This document shows, one piece after another, positions 58,851 through 64,000 of a DNA stretch of 64,000 nt (position 1 is the first letter of the stretch; each line of letters begins with the position of its first letter). This DNA is from Streptomyces sp. ITFR-16 (lineage in GTDB: Bacteria > Actinomycetota > Actinomycetes > Streptomycetales > Streptomycetaceae). The stretch spans positions 7,838,136-7,902,135 of the forward strand of contig NZ_CP134609.1 of NCBI RefSeq assembly GCF_031844705.1, read 5' to 3'. The notes under the pieces were generated by a model. The model did no database searches. It saw nothing but the letters and a program-made list of their open reading frames with translations, and was not told the origin of the DNA. The position numbers were made by a program, and so were the translations under genes.

Positions 58851-60329
58851 ATGTCAGTGACTCTTGGTGATGATTCGTTTCGCAGCGCAATCGGCGAGGT
58901 CGCCGCGATCCTTGAGGGCTACTGGGAGGACCTGCGAGAGGAACGCCTGCCGGTGACGCCGGACCTTCGCCCCGGGGACGTACGCGCGATGCTGTCCGAC
59001 TGCGTACCGGTGCACGGCGAGCCGATCCGGGACGTCCTGGCCGATGTACAGCGTGTGGTGTTGCCCGGTCTCGTGCACTGGCAGCATCCTTCGTTTCTCG
59101 GCTACTACCCGACGCAGACCAGCCCGGCGTCGGTGGTGGGCGAGCTTTTGGCCTCCGGCCTGGCGGTCCAGCACATGATGTGGTCGACGGGCCCGGCCGC
59201 CACCGAACTCGAGGAGGCGGTCCTGGACCATCTCGCGGTCGCCCTGGGCCTGCCGGAGCGGTTCCTCAGCACCGGGGACGGCGGCGGAGTCCTGCAGGAC
59301 TCCGCTTCATCGGCGGTACTGGTGGCTCTGATCGCCGCCCTGTACCGGGCCTCGGGTGGGCGCTGGCGCGAGCACGGCACCGAGGGGCGCTACAAGCTGT
59401 ACTGCACCGACCAGGCGAACTCCTGCGTCCCCAAGGCCTCGCGCATCGCCGGCCTGGGAGAACCGACCCTGATCCCCACCAGGGCGGGCACCTGCGAGAT
59501 GGACCCCCGCGCCCTGCGCGAGCGACTGGCAGCCGATCGCGCCGCGGGCGTCGTTCCCGCGATCGTGGTCGCCTCGGTCGGCACCACGGGCACCTGTGCC
59601 ATCGACCCGGTCGCCGACATCGCTGCCGTATGCCGGGAGTTCGGAGCCTGGCTGCATGTGGACGCTGCCTACGCCGGGTCGGCGGCCATCTGCCCGGAGA
59701 ACCGCTGGATCAACGAGGGTGTCGAGCACGCCGACTCCTACGCCGTGAACTGCCACAAGTGGCTGCTCACCGGGCCGCCCTGCGACGCCATGTGGGTGGC
59801 CGACCGCCACAGCCTCACCGCCGCCATGGACATCCGCCCAGCTTTTCTGCGCAACCAGGCCAGCGACTCGGGTGACGTCACCGACTTCCGGGACTGGCAG
59901 GTGCCCCTCATGCACCCCTTCCGCGCCCTGAAACTGTGGTTCGTCCTGCGCACCCACGGCGTCGAGGGCCTGCGCGCGCACATCCGCGAACAGCTCTCCC
60001 ACGCCGCACTGTTGGCCGGTCTGGTCCGGGAGAGCCCCGGCTTCGAACTGGTCTCGCACTCACTCGGACTGGTGTGTTTCCGCCTCGCCGGCGACAACGC
60101 CCGCACCGAGCGCCTGCATACCGAGCTCGACGCCACCCACCGGATCCTGGTGACCCCCACCACCGTGGACGGCCGCTACATCTTGCGCGCGGCCCTGGGC
60201 TCACGACTGGCGTCCCAGACGTCCGTACGCAACGCCTGGGCGCTGGTACGCGAGACCGCCGCCTCGATCCCCGACGACCGGCCCGCGTCATCCGAATCGA
60301 CGCCGACGACCCCGGTAGGCGCCCGATAA
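58851..60329 (+). CDS. Group II PLP-dependent amino acid decarboxylase
   Basis: 492 residues of the aromatic-L-amino-acid/tyrosine decarboxylase family: VHWQHPSFLGYYPTQTSPAS (substrate site), VLQDSASSAVLVALIAALYR, SVGTTGTCAIDPVADIAAVC, WLHVDAAYAGSAAICPENRW (PLP aspartate) and YAVNCHKWLLTGPPCDAMWV (Schiff-base lysine). It should convert an aromatic or related amino acid to its amine. The acyltransferase that follows in the same direction could acylate that amine. Start ATG with no long leader. Confidence 0.9.
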   Translation: MSVTLGDDSFRSAIGEVAAILEGYWEDLREERLPVTPDLRPGDVRAMLSDCVPVHGEPIRDVLADVQRVVLPGLVHWQHPSFLGYYPTQTSPASVVGELLASGLAVQHMMWSTGPAATELEEAVLDHLAVALGLPERFLSTGDGGGVLQDSASSAVLVALIAALYRASGGRWREHGTEGRYKLYCTDQANSCVPKASRIAGLGEPTLIPTRAGTCEMDPRALRERLAADRAAGVVPAIVVASVGTTGTCAIDPVADIAAVCREFGAWLHVDAAYAGSAAICPENRWINEGVEHADSYAVNCHKWLLTGPPCDAMWVADRHSLTAAMDIRPAFLRNQASDSGDVTDFRDWQVPLMHPFRALKLWFVLRTHGVEGLRAHIREQLSHAALLAGLVRESPGFELVSHSLGLVCFRLAGDNARTERLHTELDATHRILVTPTTVDGRYILRAALGSRLASQTSVRNAWALVRETAASIPDDRPASSESTPTTPVGAR

Positions 60330-60506
60330 CCAGGAAACGTGCCCGTCAGCGCCATGCCCCGGCAGGCTGCGGACCCTGGACGTCAGCACATGAGATCCGG
60401 CAGCATCGGCCCCCGTCGATGCCGTATCCCGGGACATGACGCGCCCCTGGGCACACAGCCCATGACCACATCCTCACCACGCGAACGACCTTCAGCGGAG
60501 AACACC

Positions 60507-61778
60507 GTGCACGACCATGACGCGGCCACGGCGGGCGAACGCTGGTTCGACTACGCGGCAGCCCACCCGCACTCAAGCATGGAGATCGGCGGGGTTGCCG
60601 TCATCGCCGGCCCCGCCCCTTCGACCACCGAGCTGCACGCGTTGATCGACTTGGTCCGGGCGGCCCACCCGCCGCTGCGCGACCGGGCCCGCCCCCGGGG
60701 CACGAACGCGGGGGGCCGGGCCGAGCTCGCCGAGCACCTTCAGGAGGTCGAGCTGCGCGCGCACGGCGGTGACGTCGCGCTGCACGCGGCGATCGAGCGT
60801 GTCTGCGCCCAGCCGCTGGCGGACGTCTCCTGGGGCATGACCCTGCTCCACGGCCACCGCGACAACGAGTTTGCCTTGCTCCTTCGCGCCCACCACGGCC
60901 TCCTGGACGGCATGTCCCTGATTGGGATCATGCTCGCCGCGGTGCGGGAACCCCGCCTCCCACACCGCCGCACGCCTCCTGCGCCCTCACCCTCCTGGAC
61001 GACAGGACGCGTGCGAGCCCTGGTACGCGCGGTCGCCGGCCTCGCGCTGCCCGCGCGCACCATCAGCCTCGGCCCCCCGCGCGGCCAGGCCCCCACCGGC
61101 CCACCCAGGCGCCTGTGGGTTCACACTCCACTGCCCCGTATCAAGGCCATCGCGCGTGCGGCCGGCACCAGCCTCAACGACGTCTACCTGGCCGCCCTCG
61201 CCGGCGCCCTGCGCCCCGGTCTGTCCGAACGTGCCACAGGCACCGTGCGGGCGATAGTCCCTCTCAACACCCGGCGCAGCAGTACGAGCACCGCGTTGGG
61301 CAACTTCCACCGCGGCGTCCCCGTCGTCCTGCCCTGCCACATGCCCACCGCCGCCGAGCGCCTGGCCGCCACACACCTGGCCACCGCGAACATCCTGACC
61401 AGCCGCCGCGATCCCGACGCGGATGTTCTGTTTGACGTCCTGCCCTCGCGCTGGCATGGCAGAGCCCTGACACGAATCCTGCACCCACGGCGCACCACTA
61501 TGGTGGCCACCCACGTCCCCGGTCCCGCACATCCCCTCGAACTCGAAGGCCGTAGCATTGAGGCCTTGCTGCCGCTGATGTTCCTGCCCGCAGGACACCA
61601 CCTGTCGGTCTGCCTGGGCGAATACGCCGGAACGGCGCACCTGGCCGTCGTCGCCGATCCCAGCCTGTCCGGCATCGACGAACTTCCCACCCGCTGGCTC
61701 GCCGAACTCGACGCGCTCCAAGCCACCTTCACACAACCCCGACGATCTTCGGATGCCAACGTTCAGTCAGCGCGGTGA
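60507..61778 (+). CDS. WS/DGAT-type O- or N-acyltransferase
   Basis: 423 residues from GTG (GGAGAAC ahead); an ATG at 60462 would add 15 residues. FALLLRAHHGLLDGMSLIGI has the catalytic HHxxxDG of wax ester synthase/diacylglycerol acyltransferases; further family features are GTSLNDVYLAALAGALRPGL, TVRAIVPLNTRR (PLN), GNFHRGVPVVLPC and ATHVPGPAHPLELEGRSIEA. Such enzymes use acyl-CoA (or acyl-ACP) to acylate alcohols and sometimes amines. The linkage to a decarboxylase makes an amine acceptor attractive. Confidence 0.82.
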   Translation: MHDHDAATAGERWFDYAAAHPHSSMEIGGVAVIAGPAPSTTELHALIDLVRAAHPPLRDRARPRGTNAGGRAELAEHLQEVELRAHGGDVALHAAIERVCAQPLADVSWGMTLLHGHRDNEFALLLRAHHGLLDGMSLIGIMLAAVREPRLPHRRTPPAPSPSWTTGRVRALVRAVAGLALPARTISLGPPRGQAPTGPPRRLWVHTPLPRIKAIARAAGTSLNDVYLAALAGALRPGLSERATGTVRAIVPLNTRRSSTSTALGNFHRGVPVVLPCHMPTAAERLAATHLATANILTSRRDPDADVLFDVLPSRWHGRALTRILHPRRTTMVATHVPGPAHPLELEGRSIEALLPLMFLPAGHHLSVCLGEYAGTAHLAVVADPSLSGIDELPTRWLAELDALQATFTQPRRSSDANVQSAR

Positions 61779-61988
61779 CGGCCGGGACGTACTCGGAATG
61801 GGTATGTGTGACAAGCCGCGTGCCTCACTGGTGACAACCAGACTGCTTCGATCGCTCCCGTCCGCCAGCTCATCCGCCTCGGCCGGTGACACCTATCGTG
61901 CTTCGGCTCAACCGGTTGGTCCGGGCTCGCTCGCGTACGGCGCGGCAGCCCGGCCACTGTCCACAGGCGAACCGTGGTCCCTGGAGGT
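61779..61988. other. Intergenic, no gene seen
   Basis: No supported feature. Inserts between the acyltransferase and the repeat copy probably represent decayed sequence. Confidence 0.35.
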
Positions 61989-62114
61989 ATGAGCGATCAC
62001 GAGCAGCAGCCGGCCCCGCGTCGCGGCAAGGTCCTGGAAGCCCTCGCGCGGGCGGAGCGGAAGGTCTACCCGGCCCGCCCCGAGTCCGCAAATACACAGG
62101 TGAAATTTCTCCTC
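61989..62114 (+). pseudogene. N-terminal fragment cut by the repeat
   Basis: MSDHEQQPAPRRGKVLEALA, RAERKVYPARPESANTQVKF: a polar, basic N-terminus of an unknown protein with GGAGG just before the ATG. It ends where the 626-bp segment begins at 62115. Confidence 0.3.
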
Positions 62115-62248
62115 AGAAGCTGTTTTCAAAGGCGAGGGCTGTGAGCGCTGCCTTTGGGGTCACCCGTTTGGTGGTGCGGAGTGAGCGGTTATGCCGGGCG
62201 GGGGTGACGGTGGCAGTGTCTGCAGATCTCCGTCAGAGGAGTTTGGTC

Positions 62249-62467
62249 ATGATCATCAAGAAGTTGCACGAGGCGGGTTTGCGTAGTGATCACGCCTATA
62301 CGGCTGCTGTGGTCTCGATCGGGCTGTCGTTCCTGTCGTGGACGGCTTCGGTCAAGGGAGAGGCAGCGGGGACGGACCGTGCTGACCGGTGGGGGATTTT
62401 CGTGGGTGAGTGGGCGCCGACGTTCTTCGGCCTCGGACTCGCACTCGCGCAGTACGAGAAGGACTGA
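62249..62467 (+). CDS. 72-residue membrane protein (copy 2)
   Basis: Identical in protein sequence to the gene at 34891-35109, with the same ribosome-binding site and downstream hairpin. Perfect protein identity over two copies 27 kb apart means the duplication is recent or the copies recombine. Confidence 0.7.
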   Translation: MIIKKLHEAGLRSDHAYTAAVVSIGLSFLSWTASVKGEAAGTDRADRWGIFVGEWAPTFFGLGLALAQYEKD

Positions 62468-62517
62468 CCGGCCGCTGGTTCCGGTGGGGTCGGCCGGTGG
62501 CCGGCCCCACCGGCGCG

Positions 62518-62740
62518 TCAGACGCCGGCCGCAGGCCCTGCTGAGTGACGACGTCCCATGATCGTGGCCAGGCGTCTGGTCATGAGGGTGATGGGGGCCC
62601 AGGTGATGAGCGTTTCCGAGTGCTGGATGAGCCGCTCGTAGTCGCGGGCATGGCGGCGGGCGTTCATCATCCAGGCGAGTGATCGTTCGACGACCCAGCG
62701 GTGGGGAAGGACGACAAACCCGGTGGTGTCCTTGGGCCGG
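62518..62740 (-). pseudogene. IS5 transposase C-terminal fragment
   Basis: The last ~74 codons of the transposase seen complete at 35160-36002 (DTTGFVVLPHRWVVERSLAW, MMNARRHARDYERLIQHSET). The upstream part is absent. Confidence 0.85.
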
Positions 62741-62949
62741 TTCTCTTCACCATCCCGGCCAGGAGCAGCGGGGCCGGCCGGGGCGCGCTCGTGTCGTGCG
62801 CGTGCGAGACGGCAAGCCGGTGGAAGTCGCCCGGGGCGGTCGTTCCGTGCCGGCCCACCGCCCGCCCCGGACCCGCGCAGCCTCCCACGCCCATCGCACC
62901 CGCCGCGGATCGGGCCGGAGCTCCTGGCCGTGGCGCAGCTCGGCCACCC

Positions 62950-63075
62950 ATAGTTCGTGCGTGGACGCGACGGTGGCAGGACTCGTGGGAGATAGTTCGT
63001 GCGTGGACGCGACGGTGGCAGGACTCGTGGGAGATAGTTCGTGCGTGGACGCGACGGTGGCAGGACTCGTGGGAG
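62950..63075. repeat. Three exact 42-bp tandem repeats
   Basis: 62950-62991, 62992-63033 and 63034-63075 are identical. Each encodes SSCVDATVAGLVGD in frame and each contains a GTG that could start translation of the gene to the right. Confidence 0.92.
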
Positions 63076-63587
63076 CACTCGGCGGTGCGGTACTGGGAGC
63101 GGCAGGAGCGTGGGGCGCCGCGCTCATCGCCTTCCGGGCGGCCCGGTATCAAGCTGACCGGCAAGCCGAAGCTCAACAACAGCAGTGGCTGCGACAGATT
63201 CGGAGAGACACATACAAGGCGTTTTTTGAGACTATCAGCGCATGCAATACGTATATCTATATAGCCGCCGCCTTCCGGAGCGCAAGCACATCGGCGGGCG
63301 AAGTCGCCCAGAAACAGGCACACCGAGATGCAGCAACGAAAGCTATAGCGAACTTCGAAGCGGCCAGAGCAGCTCTAAATCTAGAAGCTCCTGAAGAGAT
63401 TAGAAAAAAGGCGAAAGAGCTTTCAGAGCTATTCTCTTGCTTAACCAATTACAAAGCATGGCACATCCCGGAGCTGGATGACTTAAAATCCACGATGATT
63501 ACAGATATGGCGCGAAGCGGTCAAATATTAAAACTGACTGAAGAAATACAAAATCTTTGCTGGGAGTCGCTCACCCACCCGAAATAG
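62961..63587 (+). CDS. Membrane-anchored coiled-coil protein, low GC
   Basis: Up to 208 residues (starts possible at GTG 62961, 63003 or 63045, giving 208, 194 or 180). The core is VDATVAGLVGALGGAVLGAA GAWGAALIAF, one transmembrane helix, then a long charged helical region (ARYQADRQAEAQQQQWLRQI, RRDTYKAFFETISACNTYIY, KKAKELSELFSCLTNYKAWH). The first part is GC-rich while 63170-63587 is far lower in GC, so the cytoplasmic part appears foreign. The overall plan is that of actinobacterial hypothetical proteins with a single helix and a coiled-coil tail. Function unknown. Confidence 0.65.
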   Translation: MDATVAGLVGDSSCVDATVAGLVGDSSCVDATVAGLVGALGGAVLGAAGAWGAALIAFRAARYQADRQAEAQQQQWLRQIRRDTYKAFFETISACNTYIYIAAAFRSASTSAGEVAQKQAHRDAATKAIANFEAARAALNLEAPEEIRKKAKELSELFSCLTNYKAWHIPELDDLKSTMITDMARSGQILKLTEEIQNLCWESLTHPK

Positions 63588-63796
63588 CCCGGGTCGCGGT
63601 CGACCGATGGTCGCCGCAGCACCCGGGCAGGGGATCCGAGAGCATCCGGTGGGTGTGGCCTGGTTCCGCCAACTCAACATGCTGCATCATCTGATGCAGC
63701 CGGGCGGCCGACCGAGCCGGGCCACCCCCACCCCGAAAAGAAGCACACTCCGTCACCACACCCCCGGGGCCGGCCGCCCCCTCCCCGTAGCCAGCC

Positions 63797-64000
63797 GCCC
63801 GCGCAGCGGGCTTGGTCCGGGAGCGAAGCGGACGGGCCCACCGGCCGCGTAGCGGCTGGTCAAGGCCCAGAGCGTAGCGGCGGGCCGCCCGAGGCCTGGA
63901 GCGCAGCGCAAGGCCTCCGCGAAGGCGACGCCGAAGCCGCCGGGGCGAAGCCCCGGCCCATCACGCTCCGCGAAGCGGAGCGGGTCTCTGTCCCATCGCG
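63797..64000. other. Streptomyces-type telomere
   Basis: A run of short hairpins with GNA triloops: GCCCGC-GCA-GCGGGC (63797-63811), GTCCG...CGGAC around GCGAAGC (63815-63833), GCCGC-GTA-GCGGC (63844-63856), GGCCC...GGGCC (63864-63886), GGCCT...AGGCC (63893-63915), CCGGGGC-GAA-GCCCCGG (63940-63956) and CGCTCCGC-GAA-GCGGAGCG (63964-63982). The last bases CCCATCGCG look like half of a further palindrome. This is the typical layout of protein-capped linear replicon ends, where the 3' overhang folds after replication. Confidence 0.8.

Larger units (their letters stand above)
62115..62740. repeat. 626-bp duplicated segment, copy 2
   Basis: Matches 34757-35382 with only a few differences (for example 62594, 62702, 62716, 62719). 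It ends abruptly at 62740 inside the transposase, where unrelated sequence begins. Confidence 0.9.

Overview
The DNA is GC-rich with strong third-position GC bias and looks like Streptomyces or a close relative: it carries a tyrosinase pair (melC1-melC2), a chaplin, a PAS/GAF/SpoIIE phosphatase, a single-domain anti-sigma-type ATPase and many actinobacterial IS elements. The last ~210 bases are a run of short hairpins with GAA/GCA/GTA triloops, the layout of a Streptomyces telomere, so the right edge is at or within a few tens of bases of the end of a linear replicon (chromosome arm or linear plasmid). A RepA/RepB pair of the pAL5000/ColE2-related type at 43.7-44.9 kb, with a palindrome- and repeat-rich candidate origin beside it, shows that plasmid replication genes are part of this arm.

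Layout. 0.2-5.4 kb: a secreted small protein, three gene remnants (SLOG-like, 2Fe-2S, penicillin-binding protein), a PAS/GAF/PP2C phosphatase and an IS5-type element. 5.5-13.3 kb: an intact eight-gene operon matching the poorly understood E. coli yhf cluster (regulator YhfZ, PRD protein YhfY, YhfU, membrane protein YhfT, phosphotriesterase homologue Php, PLP enzymes YhfS and YhfX, phosphopentomutase-like YhfW), with two near-identical promoter/operator sequences and an interleaved inverted repeat. 13.5-16.3 kb: a dead IS, a replication-relaxation remnant and a DUF2975/XRE pair behind a perfect 31-bp palindrome. 17.4-19.3 kb: tyrosinase, its copper chaperone and a chaplin with a tyrosine-rich repeat tail. 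19.6-41.8 kb: a mosaic of eight IS elements (IS5, IS3 and IS110 types) and truncated genes (RmlB, ABC transporter, nucleotide-kinase-like P-loop protein, aldehyde and alcohol dehydrogenases, DUF6192, RHS), with a few intact genes: an acyl-CoA ligase-like enzyme, a CBM14 secreted protein, LtrA and a RacP-like protein.

42-49 kb: secreted and zinc-finger proteins, the repA-repB replicon and, most unusual, a divergent pair: an acyl carrier protein carrying a signal peptide and lacking the phosphopantetheine serine, and a full-length EF-Tu paralogue with a twin-arginine signal peptide and damaged GTPase motifs. 49-55.6 kb: LexA-like and helicase-associated remnants, an anti-sigma-type ATPase, MerR, hemolysin III-like, a cold-shock protein and a DEAD-box helicase cut in half. 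55.6-61.8 kb: an MMPL-type transporter, an unknown protein, a group II PLP decarboxylase and a WS/DGAT-type acyltransferase, which may together make and export an acylated amine. 61.9-64 kb: a second copy of a 626-bp segment also found at 34.8 kb, a low-GC membrane protein whose start region is triplicated, then the telomere.

Overall this is a typical unstable Streptomyces arm: a few intact modules separated by IS elements, decayed genes and duplicated segments.
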